Of a stretch of DNA of 37,654 bases, positions 25,647 to 34,659 are shown piece by piece (the first letter of the stretch is position 1; the number at the start of each line of letters is the position of its first letter). The DNA is from Acidobacteriota bacterium (lineage in GTDB: Bacteria; Acidobacteriota; Terriglobia; Terriglobales; Acidobacteriaceae). Under the pieces are notes generated by a model. That model had not been told where the DNA came from. It saw nothing but the letters and a program-made list of their open reading frames with translations, and made no database searches. A program made the position numbers and the translations under genes. The stretch spans positions 1 through 37,654 of the forward strand of contig JAKAXU010000031.1 in assembly GCA_021816455.1 (NCBI GenBank), in the 5' to 3' direction.

Positions 25647-28094
25647 ATGTCTCTTATTGAAGCTGTTCCGCAGCCGGTTACCGCCTTCGACGCCGACGCC
25701 CTCGAATGGCCTGCGCTGCTGGCGCTGGTAGCCGGGTACGCGGACTCGAAGACAGGCCGTGAGGCCGTCGGCGTACTTGGCCCATCCACCGATCCCGCCT
25801 GGATCGAGCGCGAGCACAGACTCGTCTCACAGGTGGATGCGCTGCTGGCCGCCGCCTCCGAACATCCCGCGCTCTCGGCACTCTTCGATCCCGCCGAGGC
25901 TCTTGATCAGGCCTCCATTCCCGACGCCGCGCTTGACGCCTCCGCGCTGCTGGCCATCGCTCGCATGGCCGCGTTACAGGCAGCCTGGCGCGCGCAGATT
26001 CATGAAGCGCCAGCGGCTCTGGCGGTGCGCATCCCTGACCTCCTCGCGCTCACTCAGCCGATCTCCGGCTCCATGCGCGCGCTGGCCGACTCGATCGAGC
26101 GCAAATTTCTGCCCGATGGAACGCTGGCCGACGACGCCAGCCCGGAGCTGGCTCGCATTCGGCGCGAGATGATCCGCCAACATCGCGTCATCGAAGAATC
26201 GCTGCGCTCTGCCCTGCGCAGACTCTCGGCTGAGGGCCACGCGCAGGAGGAGCTGATCACCGTGCGCGGCGACCGCTTTGTCATCCCTGTCAAAGTCGAG
26301 CAGAAGCGTCGCCTGCCCGGCGTTCTGCACGGCGCCAGCTCCTCTGGTCAGACGGTCTATCTGGAGCCGCTGGAAACCATTGAGCAGAACAACGAACTCG
26401 TTCGCCTGCTGGAGGATGAGCAGGCGGAGATTCACCGTATCTTCGTCGCGCTCACGCGTCAGGTTGCCCAGCACGCCCACTCCCTCGCAGCCGGAGCCGC
26501 CATCCTCGCTCGTCTGGACACGCTTCAGGCCCGCGTCCGTTTCGCGCGCAGCTTCCGCGCCATCGCGCCGAGTTTCGACGGAGAAAGCTTCCGCCTGGCC
26601 GACGCGCGGCATCCGCTGCTCGAAGAGCGCCTTCGCGCAACCGGCGGCGCCATCGTTCCCTTCACCGTTGCACTGGACGACGAGCATCGCCAGCTCATCC
26701 TCTCCGGGCCGAACACTGGGGGAAAAACCGTCACGCTGAAGACCATCGCGCTGGCAGCAGCGATGGCGCAGTCTGGCATTCCCGTGCCGGCGTCCGAGGC
26801 CACGCAGCCAGTCTTCACCGCATTTCTGGCCGACATCGGCGATGCACAGTCGATCGAGCTTGCGCTCTCCACCTTTTCCGCGCACATTGCCAATATCACT
26901 CGCCTGGCTGCACTAGCCACTGACTCCGCCCTCATCCTGCTGGACGAACTTGGCTCTGCCACCGATCCGGACGAAGGATCGGCACTTGCCGTCGCCATCG
27001 CCGATCGATTCCGCGCGCAGCGTGCCTGGTCGGTGATCACCACACACCACACCGCGCTCAAGGTTTACGCCGTCAACACGCCCGGCGTCCTCAACGCCGC
27101 CGCCGGGGTCGATCCCATCACACTGGCGCCCACCTATCAGCTTCGCCTCGGAGTTCCAGGCGTCTCAGCGGGTATTGCCACGGCGGAGCGGCTCGGGCTT
27201 CCCGCGGCCATGGTTGCAGGAGCGCGCCAACGACTCAGCTCGCAGCAGTTGGATATCGCGCGTTTTCTTGACTCCATCCATGAGCAGCTTCAGTCCCTCG
27301 AAGCCGAGCGTAAGGCAGCGCGCGCCGAACAGTACGCGCTACACCAGGAGCGGGCGCGGCTGGCCCGCGAAGGCGACGCCGAAATGAAGCAGCGCTCCCG
27401 TGCGCTTGAGCAGCAGTTCGCCACCCTGCTGCGCGAGTTTGAAGCGCAGATGCGCCAGGCCGTCGCGGCGATCGAGGACAGCGCCGCCCGGCTGAAGGCC
27501 ACGCGGGAATCCCGCAGCCGAATCGAGCGCATGCGCGCCGAGTTTGAAGCGCAGTTCCGCTCCGGCGTGGCAGCGCTGCGACAACCTGCGGACGAGGCCT
27601 CTGCCGCTGCTGCGCCCGCTCACCTTCAGCCCGGCGCAAAGGTTCATGTGCGCAGCGTGAATAAGACCGCTACCATCACCCGCCACGTCGAAAAGGATCT
27701 CTGGGAGGTGACCGTCGGCTCGCTCAAGATGCGTGTGCGCAGCGCGGATATGGCCGCCATCGGCAACGCGCCCGCGGTCGAAAGTCCGCTTATCGCCGCG
27801 CGCAGACGCTCCGGCGTCACGGTCACCGCGGCAGAGCCGGACAGTGCGATTGCCTCTGAGATCAACTTCATCGGCTTCACCGTCGATGAGGCTATCCAGG
27901 AACTGGAAAAATATCTCGACCGAGCCTTTCTTGCCGGTCTGCCTCAGGTCCGGGTCATCCACGGCACGGGCATGGGCGTGCTGCGCCGCGCCCTGCGCGA
28001 TTACTTGCGCACGCATCCTCATGTCGCTACGATCGAGGAGCCATCGCAGCTGGAGGGCGGCGCCGGCGCCACCACCGTTCATCTGCGCCAGTAA
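25647..28094 (+). CDS. mutS2: Endonuclease MutS2-type ATPase
   Basis: The 815-residue protein belongs to MutS2, involved in suppressing recombination or rescuing collided ribosomes. Seen are the core and clamp region, Walker A GPNTGGKTVTLK (about 353-364), Walker B ILLDELGSATDPDEG, TTHHTALK, a long coiled coil (about 540-640) and a C-terminal Smr-type domain with VIHGTGMGVLRRAL. The usual Smr LDLRG motif is replaced by INFIGF, so nuclease activity is doubtful. No ribosome binding site lies close; TATTCT at 25631-25636 suggests a leaderless mRNA. GTG at 25644 is an alternative start. It ends six bases from rbsK, tail to tail. Confidence 0.93.
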   Translation: MSLIEAVPQPVTAFDADALEWPALLALVAGYADSKTGREAVGVLGPSTDPAWIEREHRLVSQVDALLAAASEHPALSALFDPAEALDQASIPDAALDASALLAIARMAALQAAWRAQIHEAPAALAVRIPDLLALTQPISGSMRALADSIERKFLPDGTLADDASPELARIRREMIRQHRVIEESLRSALRRLSAEGHAQEELITVRGDRFVIPVKVEQKRRLPGVLHGASSSGQTVYLEPLETIEQNNELVRLLEDEQAEIHRIFVALTRQVAQHAHSLAAGAAILARLDTLQARVRFARSFRAIAPSFDGESFRLADARHPLLEERLRATGGAIVPFTVALDDEHRQLILSGPNTGGKTVTLKTIALAAAMAQSGIPVPASEATQPVFTAFLADIGDAQSIELALSTFSAHIANITRLAALATDSALILLDELGSATDPDEGSALAVAIADRFRAQRAWSVITTHHTALKVYAVNTPGVLNAAAGVDPITLAPTYQLRLGVPGVSAGIATAERLGLPAAMVAGARQRLSSQQLDIARFLDSIHEQLQSLEAERKAARAEQYALHQERARLAREGDAEMKQRSRALEQQFATLLREFEAQMRQAVAAIEDSAARLKATRESRSRIERMRAEFEAQFRSGVAALRQPADEASAAAAPAHLQPGAKVHVRSVNKTATITRHVEKDLWEVTVGSLKMRVRSADMAAIGNAPAVESPLIAARRRSGVTVTAAEPDSAIASEINFIGFTVDEAIQELEKYLDRAFLAGLPQVRVIHGTGMGVLRRALRDYLRTHPHVATIEEPSQLEGGAGATTVHLRQ

Positions 28095-28100
28095 ACGCCG

Positions 28101-29027
28101 TTATCGCCCGAGCCGCGCCAGCACCTCGTCCATTGTCGCCATCGACTCCTGCGCGCCGTGCCGCGTCACGGAGATCGCCGCTGCCGCACAAGCAAATTGT
28201 GCCGCTTCCATCGTCGAGCGCCCTGTGAGCAGCGCGACTGCGAAAGCCGCATTGAAGGCGTCGCCGGCAGCCGTGCTGTCCACGGCACTCACGGCGAAGG
28301 GTTCCACGTGGGCCGCGTAGCCTTCGGCATCGGCCAGGAACGCGCCGCGTGCGCCCATCTTGACGACGACTGCCGCTGCACCGCGTCCCTGCAAGGTCGC
28401 CGCCACCACGGCCGGATCGCGCACCGCGTCTCCGGCATAGAAGGCAGCCTCGGTCTCATTCGGCGTGAGCCAGGCTACCAGCGGAGAAAGCCGTGCGGGC
28501 AGCGCGCGGGCAGGTGCCGGATCGAGCATCAGCGGCACGCCTGCCTCGGCGCAGATCTCCGCCGCGCGCACCACAGACTCCAGCGGAATCTCCAGTTGCG
28601 CCAGCACCATGCCCGCCGCGCGCAGCCGCCCCCCATGCCGTTCGATCCACTCCGGAGTCACGCATGCGTTGGCGCCCTGTGTCACAACAATGGAGTTCTC
28701 GCCGCTGTCGGCAACGGTGATCAGCGCCACGCCGGAGGCTGCATCGGCTGTGCCCACTCCGTCGACGCCCACGCCTGCTGCGGCCAGATGCGCGCGCAAT
28801 GCACTGCCCATTGCGTCCAGTCGCATTCCGTCGCCGCCGATCATCCCGATCATCTCCACCGGATAGCCCAGCCGCGCCACTGCTACGGCCTGATTCGCAC
28901 CCTTGCCGCCCGGATGCATGGAAAATCCTGTGCCCAGCAGCGTTTCGCCCGCTGCGGGAATATGCTCGGCGCGCACCACCAGGTCCATGTTGATGCTGCC
29001 CACCACGACGATCGGTTTTGCCTGCAT
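28101..29027 (-). CDS. rbsK: Ribokinase (PfkB family)
   Basis: This 308-residue sugar kinase phosphorylates ribose or a similar sugar with ATP. Family signatures are VGSINMDLV, the substrate motif HPGGKGANQAVAVARLG and the ATP/anion-hole motif DSTAAGDAFNAAFAVAL with the catalytic Asp; LTPNETEA and VVVKMGARGAF lie between. GGGAGG four bases before the ATG at 29027 favours this start over one six codons earlier. It follows the sugar-transporter gene by 30 bases, so transporter and kinase likely form an uptake operon. Ribose is likely but not proved as substrate. Confidence 0.92.
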   Translation of the reverse strand: MQAKPIVVVGSINMDLVVRAEHIPAAGETLLGTGFSMHPGGKGANQAVAVARLGYPVEMIGMIGGDGMRLDAMGSALRAHLAAAGVGVDGVGTADAASGVALITVADSGENSIVVTQGANACVTPEWIERHGGRLRAAGMVLAQLEIPLESVVRAAEICAEAGVPLMLDPAPARALPARLSPLVAWLTPNETEAAFYAGDAVRDPAVVAATLQGRGAAAVVVKMGARGAFLADAEGYAAHVEPFAVSAVDSTAAGDAFNAAFAVALLTGRSTMEAAQFACAAAAISVTRHGAQESMATMDEVLARLGR

Positions 29028-29057
29028 CGTACCTCCCATTCGCACCTCGTCCGCCGG

Positions 29058-30095
29058 TCAGTGGAGCGGCGCCAGCGCCACCAGCGTCAATCCGGCCACG
29101 AAGAGAGCAAACATGGCCGCCAGAAGCCATTTGGCTCCACGCGGAGCGTCAGCGAACTCTCGCCAGATAAAGACACCCCAGGCCGCTGTCACCATCGTTG
29201 CACCCTGCCCCATCGCGTAGGAAACCGCCGGACCGATGCGCCCGGCCTGTGCTGCTACGAAGTTCAGCGTCGCGCCCAGCGCCCACACCGCGCCGCCTGC
29301 AGCGGCCCACGCATGCCAGCGCATCGGCGCGTCGCCATAGGCGCGCATCGTCATCTTTGCGCCGCCATCGATCGGCCAGCGCATGAGCGCGCCGTTCACC
29401 GGAAGTGCACAGAGCGCCACGCCAAGCGCGAAGATCATCGCTGCGCTGTACGGTCCGGCCGCGTGCGGTCCATGCATGGAGCGTGCCACCAGCGGATAGA
29501 AGGTGCCCATCAGCAGGCCAGCCGCCACGCTCAACCAGAGGCCTCGCTTTGCCGTGGCCTTTGCGCCATGTCGCCGTGTAGATTTTGCATCGCGCGGACG
29601 GGCAGCCTTCGCGCGGGCCTCACGCATCCGATAGGCAGCCGCGTCACAGACAATCGCTGCCACCACCAGCCCCACGCCGCCAAAGAGCATCGGCGCGTTG
29701 CCTGTCGGAGCCACCAGATAACTGGAGACTGCACCCACCACCAGCGCCAGTCCGATGCCCACAGGAAACGCGACCGCCAGCCCGGCCACTTCGATCGCAG
29801 CCACCAGCAGCAGGTTCGCCACGTTGAAGTCTGCGCCGCTTGCGGCGGCCAGCCACAGATGCCCGGCATCGGCCTGCGCCAGATCACCGCTCAGGCTGCG
29901 TCCCGTCGCGCCCATGCTGCCCAGCGTCAGCCCCAGCAGCACGGTCGCCGCCAGCAGTCCGGTCACAAAATCCCAGTAAAACAGCGGAAAGCGGAAGCCT
30001 GGAGTCAGCTTCCGCGTGTTGGCCCAGGAACCCCAGCACAGCATGGTGATGACCATGCAGGCCAGCGCTCCGGCGTAGCCCTGCGGCTCGAACAT
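29058..30095 (-). CDS. GRP/RhaT-type sugar transporter (DMT superfamily)
   Basis: This 345-residue protein has about ten membrane helices. MLCWGSWANTRKL at the start and the NVANLLLVAAIEVAGLAVAFPVGIGLALVVGA segment resemble the GRP family of glucose/ribose uptake proteins (RbsU/GlcU). A basic cytoplasmic loop (about 165-190) divides the two halves. AGGAG lies nine bases before the ATG. Its place directly before rbsK suggests ribose or another pentose as substrate. This is context inference; drug/metabolite transporters are an alternative. Confidence 0.82.
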   Translation of the reverse strand: MFEPQGYAGALACMVITMLCWGSWANTRKLTPGFRFPLFYWDFVTGLLAATVLLGLTLGSMGATGRSLSGDLAQADAGHLWLAAASGADFNVANLLLVAAIEVAGLAVAFPVGIGLALVVGAVSSYLVAPTGNAPMLFGGVGLVVAAIVCDAAAYRMREARAKAARPRDAKSTRRHGAKATAKRGLWLSVAAGLLMGTFYPLVARSMHGPHAAGPYSAAMIFALGVALCALPVNGALMRWPIDGGAKMTMRAYGDAPMRWHAWAAAGGAVWALGATLNFVAAQAGRIGPAVSYAMGQGATMVTAAWGVFIWREFADAPRGAKWLLAAMFALFVAGLTLVALAPLH

Positions 30096-30183
30096 TGTGG
30101 CAATCTCCTGGCGCGTTGCCGCGACGACTCTCGCCGCTCATCCTCGCAGCTTACGCTCGCGCGGTCAATGGCGCATTGTCAGG

Positions 30184-30801
30184 TCAATCCTCGACTGCTC
30201 CATGTTTGTCCTGAGCCGAGCCGAGGAGGTCGATTTCGCCGGTCATCACGTGGGCGTGAAGATGGTAGTCGCCGTCCAGGCTCTTCCAATGGAAATGGCG
30301 GAAGAATCCGCCCATATCCTGACCATACGCCGCAGCTTTCACCTCGCCGATATCGACCGAAGCATCCACGTTGCGATAGCTCTGCGCTCGCGCGTCGGAG
30401 ATCGTGATCTGCCCGGCAGTCAACTCGCAGTCCTTGTCGCCTTCGATTCCGTCGATGGTGACCTCGCCGGCGGCCATACGTATGCGCAGCTCCGGATTGC
30501 CGTTGTGCGTGGAGTCGCCGGTCACCTCCAGCCGCTCCTTGCTGGCATCCCCGCTCAGCTTCATGTGGATGCGACTCGACTCGTCCGAGCTGCTGGAGGA
30601 GCAGCTTACGCGCACGGTATCTGGCGCATTGCCGTTTGTGCGCACAATCTTCATGCCCAGCGAGACGGAATCGATGGTGAGTGCTGAGCCGGAGTGCAGA
30701 GGCGCACTCAGCGTTCCGGAGCAATCGGCCTGCGCGAGTCCGGCAAGGGGGAGGGCCAGAACTGGAAACAGCGCGTATATGGCAAAGGCTTGGATTCTCA
30801 T
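30184..30801 (-). CDS. Exported protein of unknown function, beta-rich
   Basis: The 205-residue product has a signal peptide (about 1-25, ending LAGLAQA) followed by a chain of short beta-like segments (LRIRMAAGEVTIDGIEGDKDCELTAGQITISD). The alternation recalls DUF4097-type putative adhesins, but I cannot confirm membership. Two cysteines and a serine cluster (CSSSSSDES) lie in the middle. The frame is open upstream to 30948, but the signal peptide marks the start at 30801; no strong ribosome binding site is seen. It is divergent from the next gene and 88 bases from the sugar transporter. Confidence 0.7.
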   Translation of the reverse strand: MRIQAFAIYALFPVLALPLAGLAQADCSGTLSAPLHSGSALTIDSVSLGMKIVRTNGNAPDTVRVSCSSSSSDESSRIHMKLSGDASKERLEVTGDSTHNGNPELRIRMAAGEVTIDGIEGDKDCELTAGQITISDARAQSYRNVDASVDIGEVKAAAYGQDMGGFFRHFHWKSLDGDYHLHAHVMTGEIDLLGSAQDKHGAVED

Positions 30802-30915
30802 GCTCTCGGGTACGCAGAAAGCGCGCAAAATGTTCCCGCGACTCACATCGGTTCCGGAATGGAGCGCAGGCAGCGTAGCCTGGCTGCATGCTTCCGCCCT
30901 GCGGGCAGTGGGATA

Positions 30916-31224
30916 ATGAATCTTGCTATGTTCCTGATCGTCTGGCAATTCGATGTCGCCGAAGACAAGCTCGCAGCCTTTGAGGCAGCCTATGCTCCCG
31001 GCGGCACCTGGTCCACGCTCTTCACCCGCTCGACCGATTACCTCGGCACCGAGCTACTGCGTGACGCCTATGTGCCCGGACGCTATCTCACCATCGATCG
31101 CTGGACAAATGAGGAAGCGTTTCGTGGCTTCCGCGCCGAGCACGATGCGGACTACGAGGTCGTCGATCGGGCCTGCGACGCGCTCACCGCAGCCGAAACG
31201 CGCATCGGCGCTTTCACCGTCTGA
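30916..31224 (+). CDS. Small antibiotic-biosynthesis-monooxygenase-like protein
   Basis: The 102-residue protein has a dimeric alpha-beta barrel pattern: FLIVWQFDVAEDKLAAFEAAYAP, then YLGTELLRDAYVPGRYLTIDRWTNEEAFRGFRAEHDADYEVVDRAC. This is typical of ABM-domain proteins, most of which have no known substrate. The start at 30916 has no clear ribosome binding site; an ATG at 30928 would drop four residues and matches the usual family start. It is a single gene, divergent from the exported protein. Confidence 0.75.
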   Translation: MNLAMFLIVWQFDVAEDKLAAFEAAYAPGGTWSTLFTRSTDYLGTELLRDAYVPGRYLTIDRWTNEEAFRGFRAEHDADYEVVDRACDALTAAETRIGAFTV

Positions 31225-31292
31225 CGGCTGCGAATCGAAGCTTTCACGTTTCTGTTGGACCCAATCGCAAAGCGGGTGGTCCCAGGCCCCGC

Positions 31293-32024
31293 TCATCGTG
31301 GCCGCAGCACGAGCTTGTCATACAAACCGCCGACAATGGCCCCCACAATGAAAGTGGCCAGAACGGCGTAACCTGCTTCAATCATGAACAAGGTGTGAGG
31401 TAGTCTTGCGATGCCATACCAACTCGCTGCGATCAGGGCTCCGCACAGCAGAGCAGACATCAGAACTCCCTGAAGCACGCCTTTGCGGTGAGAGACGGCA
31501 AGCAGCCACGCAACTCCGTAGGCGAAGAGGAGACAGACAGCTACGGTAAGCAGGTACGGCGACAGCCACCATACCATCGGCTCGGCTTGCGCATGAGTGA
31601 GTCCGACGGCGTCCATCCACTGCGCGCGGAACATATAGTGCGAATGCCAGATGGCGCCCACGTACCAAGCGGCAAACGCCGCCAGAAGAACGGGCAGGTG
31701 GTATATCTGTTTCCTTCTCGCATTCACTTCGCCTTGCCGGTAAGGCTCTGCTTCCGTGGCCTGGGATAAGCACTCCTGATTGCACTGCGAGCGTTCCGGC
31801 CAGCGTGTACAGTCACACAAACGCAAACGCCGACTTCCCCCCATGACTGTCGCTTCTGCATGCCGCAGATCAATGCCGACGACGGCTGGCTTCTGGTTCT
31901 CGGGGCATATCACTGGCCGACCACCCGAATACCGTTCGTAAATCGCTCGGCGCCAGAATGCCGGGAGGAGCAGCAGAAAGGAAACGACGACAGCAAAGAC
32001 CACGAGCCAGATGAGGAAGACCAT
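31293..32024 (-). CDS. Membrane protein with DUF1761-like C-terminal half
   Basis: The 243-residue product has an N-terminal helix (1-22), a cytoplasmic or periplasmic insert of about 80 residues with Cys40, Cys70, Cys72, Cys81 and Cys85, then four helices (about 108-240) including AIWHSHYMFRAQWMDAVGLT, which resembles DUF1761. The cysteine insert (CxC...C...C) could hold a metal. The transmembrane part is clear; function is unknown. It ends close to the monooxygenase-like gene, tail to tail. Confidence 0.7.
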   Translation of the reverse strand: MVFLIWLVVFAVVVSFLLLLPAFWRRAIYERYSGGRPVICPENQKPAVVGIDLRHAEATVMGGSRRLRLCDCTRWPERSQCNQECLSQATEAEPYRQGEVNARRKQIYHLPVLLAAFAAWYVGAIWHSHYMFRAQWMDAVGLTHAQAEPMVWWLSPYLLTVAVCLLFAYGVAWLLAVSHRKGVLQGVLMSALLCGALIAASWYGIARLPHTLFMIEAGYAVLATFIVGAIVGGLYDKLVLRPR

Positions 32025-32235
32025 GACCCACCACCTTATTGCCGGAAGTCTGCACCCCCGGCGAAATTGATTCAGTGATCCCCGTCACAATTGCCGGAGT
32101 GTGAGGGAGCGCTTGCTGTGGTGGGTGGGATGGCGCTGCCTTGTCGCCACCGTCCGCATCGCACATGTGGAAAAGGCCACGGCCTGCAGCGTTCCTGCCG
32201 CAGGTCGGTTTTCTTCGTAGCTTCCGTTGTATGCT

Positions 32236-33312
32236 CTATCGCTTGCCGCGTACCACCGCTTGCGCCACCGCCTCGCCGTCTTCCGGCACCGGCGGCACAT
32301 CGGCCTTCGCGCTCGCGCCAATGCCCAGCTTCTGCCGCACCTGCGCGTCCATCTTCGCAAAGACCTCGCGGTTGTCCTTGAGGAAGGTGCGCACATTCTC
32401 GCGCCCCTGTCCGATGCGCTCGCCCGCGTAGCTGTACCAGGCGCCTGATTTCTCCACGATGTTGTGCAGCACGGCCAGGTCCAGCACGTCGCCTTCGCGC
32501 GAGATGCCCTCGCCATAGAGAATGTCGAACTCTGCCTCGCGGAACGGCGCCGCCACCTTGTTCTTGACGATCTTCACCTTGGTCCGTGAGCCGACCACAG
32601 CGTCGCCTTCCTTCACCGCGGCAATGCGCCGGATGTCCACGCGCACCGAGGAGTAAAACTTCAACGCCCGTCCTCCGGTTGTCGTCTCCGGATTGCCGAA
32701 CATCACGCCAATCTTCTCGCGAATCTGGTTGATGAAGATCAAGGATGTCCGCGACTTCGACACCGTGCCCGTCAGCTTGCGCAGCGCCTGGGACATCAGC
32801 CGCGCCTGCAAGCCCACGTGCGAGTCGCCCATCTCGCCATCCAGTTCCGCCTTCGGCACCAGCGCCGCCACCGAGTCCACCACCAGCACGTCGATCGCGC
32901 CGGAGCGCACCAGCGCCTCGGTGATCTCCAGCGCCTGCTCGCCGTAATCCGGCTGTGAGATCAGCAGGTTGTCCGTATCCACGCCCAGCTTCCGCGCATA
33001 CGTCGGGTCCAGCGCGTGTTCGGCATCCACGAACGCCGCCAGCCCGCCGGCCTTCTGCGCCTCGGCGATGATCTGGAGCGTGATCGTCGTCTTGCCCGAA
33101 CTTTCCGGTCCGAAGATTTCGATCACCCGACCACGCGGAACTCCACCCACCCCGAGCGCAGCGTCAAAGCTGATCGAGCCGGTCGAGATCACCGAGATCG
33201 GCACAATTGCCTCGCGCGAACCGAGCCGCATGATCGAACCTTTGCCAAACTGCTTTTCTATCTGCGCGAGCGCACTTTCTACCGCCCGCGCTCTGTCATC
33301 GGTTGCTGCCAT
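32236..33312 (-). CDS. recA: Recombinase RecA
   Basis: This 358-residue ATPase forms filaments on single-stranded DNA for homologous recombination and SOS induction. Walker A is GPESSGKTT, Walker [11 protein letters not shown]; the L2 loop region is [19 protein letters not shown], followed by [20 protein letters not shown] frame extends upstream, but the ATG at 33312 has AGGAG nine bases before it and starts the normal N terminus. The upstream gap is shared with the divergent HEPN-like gene; I could not identify a clear LexA box. Confidence 0.98.
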   Translation of the reverse strand: MAATDDRARAVESALAQIEKQFGKGSIMRLGSREAIVPISVISTGSISFDAALGVGGVPRGRVIEIFGPESSGKTTITLQIIAEAQKAGGLAAFVDAEHALDPTYARKLGVDTDNLLISQPDYGEQALEITEALVRSGAIDVLVVDSVAALVPKAELDGEMGDSHVGLQARLMSQALRKLTGTVSKSRTSLIFINQIREKIGVMFGNPETTTGGRALKFYSSVRVDIRRIAAVKEGDAVVGSRTKVKIVKNKVAAPFREAEFDILYGEGISREGDVLDLAVLHNIVEKSGAWYSYAGERIGQGRENVRTFLKDNREVFAKMDAQVRQKLGIGASAKADVPPVPEDGEAVAQAVVRGKR

Positions 33313-33488
33313 GGGGAGTCTCTCCTGTTTCTCGCTGCAACTGCCCAGCCCCTTGCGCATACGGCACAATTCGCTCGGAAAATTGTTTGCGGTTCATCGG
33401 AATTCTAGCAGCAACAACGCCGCCTTTACGAGAATAAAAAGCGAAATTGCCGCGGTCACGACACTAAGGCGGCCGCCCAGTGGAGTTT

Positions 33489-33494
33489 TATAAT
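33489..33494 (+). promoter_or_regulatory. Consensus -10 element before the HEPN-like gene
   Basis: TATAAT at 33489-33494 is a perfect -10, and the ATG follows ten bases after it. No good -35 stands 16-18 bases upstream. If transcription starts around 33501, the transcript is leaderless or nearly so. This fits the absence of a ribosome binding site. Confidence 0.5.
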
Positions 33495-33504
33495 CGGACT
33501 TCAG

Positions 33505-34491
33505 ATGACCAAGACGCAGCTAATCCTCCTGACTCGTGGCTCTGATGACTTGAGAGAGAAGATTGTCAAGGACGGGCCAATTGTGTTGCCTGGCACCCCT
33601 ACAGCGGTTTTGTCTTTTCCGCCCAAGATTATCGCTGAAACCGGGCGCGTCCACCTGCGCCAAACTGTTGTCGAAAGAATCGAGCGGAAGTCGATTGCAA
33701 TAGTGTGTAAGTACGACACTAGCGTCTTTGCCGACCAGGTGGTCAAGCACCAGCTCAAAGTCGTAGCGATCACGCTCCAATTGGTAAAGCCAACTGTGCA
33801 GTTCTTGAATCTATGGCTCCAGCTTGACGGAGAAAACCTGACCGAGATGGTCGCGCACCCTGTTTCTGATCTTGACCGATCCTCTCCCGAGCCATATTTG
33901 CAGTATCAGCAGCACAACGTAATCACCGAACCCGATGTACTACGCGCTGCAAGTCTCATCACTAGACTTTCGAAGGCTCTCGATCCGGCGAACGGTTCGT
34001 GGAATCACCCGTTGCTGCCAATCCACCGCGCCGTGATGTTCTTCTGCCAAGGCTATTCAGTGACCCCGACCACCCCGAGCCAGTTTCTCTGGGCGGCGGG
34101 ACTTGACTGTCTGTATGCTTCGAAGCTCGACCGAAAAAAGCAGGGATCAGCCGAGATCACGCGGCGTATGGGCGTCCTTCTCGGATCGACATTGAAACTG
34201 TACGAGGCCGATACCGTGTCCATTCCGGTGCACCAAACAACCCGGACTCACATGGAACTCGGAAGTGTCAGCCGCGATATTTTCAGGCTGCGGAACGCGT
34301 TTGCGCACGGGTTGCCCATCCCCGACCCCGCATGGCTCTCCGTTAAGGGGCAGCCCTCTGAGTTCGGGTATGCCAATCAGTTGTGGGAACAAACGGAGAT
34401 AGCCCTACGCCTGACCCTGTTACGCATCTTGGAAGACCAAACGCTTTTTGACACGTTCTCGGATTCCGCCCTCCTGGATTCCTTTTTCTAA
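33505..34491 (+). CDS. Protein of unknown function with a HEPN-like RX4H motif
   Basis: I do not recognise the 328-residue protein as a whole. In its C-terminal third, the segment DIFRLRNAFAHGLPIPD contains Arg263-Asn-Ala-Phe-Ala-His268, the RX4H motif of HEPN RNases, set between helical stretches as in Apea-like HEPN domains. The N-terminal half has no familiar motif. There is no signal peptide or membrane helix. The GC content looks lower than in recA. It is divergent from recA and ends before a strong terminator. A stress or defence RNase is possible; this is inference from one short motif. Confidence 0.6.
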   Translation: MTKTQLILLTRGSDDLREKIVKDGPIVLPGTPTAVLSFPPKIIAETGRVHLRQTVVERIERKSIAIVCKYDTSVFADQVVKHQLKVVAITLQLVKPTVQFLNLWLQLDGENLTEMVAHPVSDLDRSSPEPYLQYQQHNVITEPDVLRAASLITRLSKALDPANGSWNHPLLPIHRAVMFFCQGYSVTPTTPSQFLWAAGLDCLYASKLDRKKQGSAEITRRMGVLLGSTLKLYEADTVSIPVHQTTRTHMELGSVSRDIFRLRNAFAHGLPIPDPAWLSVKGQPSEFGYANQLWEQTEIALRLTLLRILEDQTLFDTFSDSALLDSFF

Positions 34492-34593
34492 CTCCTTTCT
34501 CCCTTCGGCTCATGCCGCCACGATGGTCGCGGAAATTGGAAAATTCCATCAATTGCTTGCGTATCCGCTCGCAGCCCGCAGCCCGCGACAGGA

Positions 34594-34623
34594 AAAAACC
34601 CACCCTCGAAGGGGTGGGTTTTT
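34594..34623. terminator. Bidirectional intrinsic terminator
   Basis: AAAAACCCACCC (34594-34605) pairs perfectly with GGGTGGGTTTTT (34612-34623) around the loop TCGAAG. It has a GC-rich seven-base core and a T tract on both strands. It lies between the HEPN-like gene (plus) and the Bax-inhibitor gene (minus) and should end both transcripts. Confidence 0.92.
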
Positions 34624-34659
34624 CGATCCTGACACGATGCGGGCAACACAGCCGGACGT

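Noticed and set aside
28158..30407. Plus-strand open frame of 749 codons opposite ribokinase and the sugar transporter.
   Set aside because: Shadow of the two real minus-strand genes; arginine- and histidine-rich with no motif.
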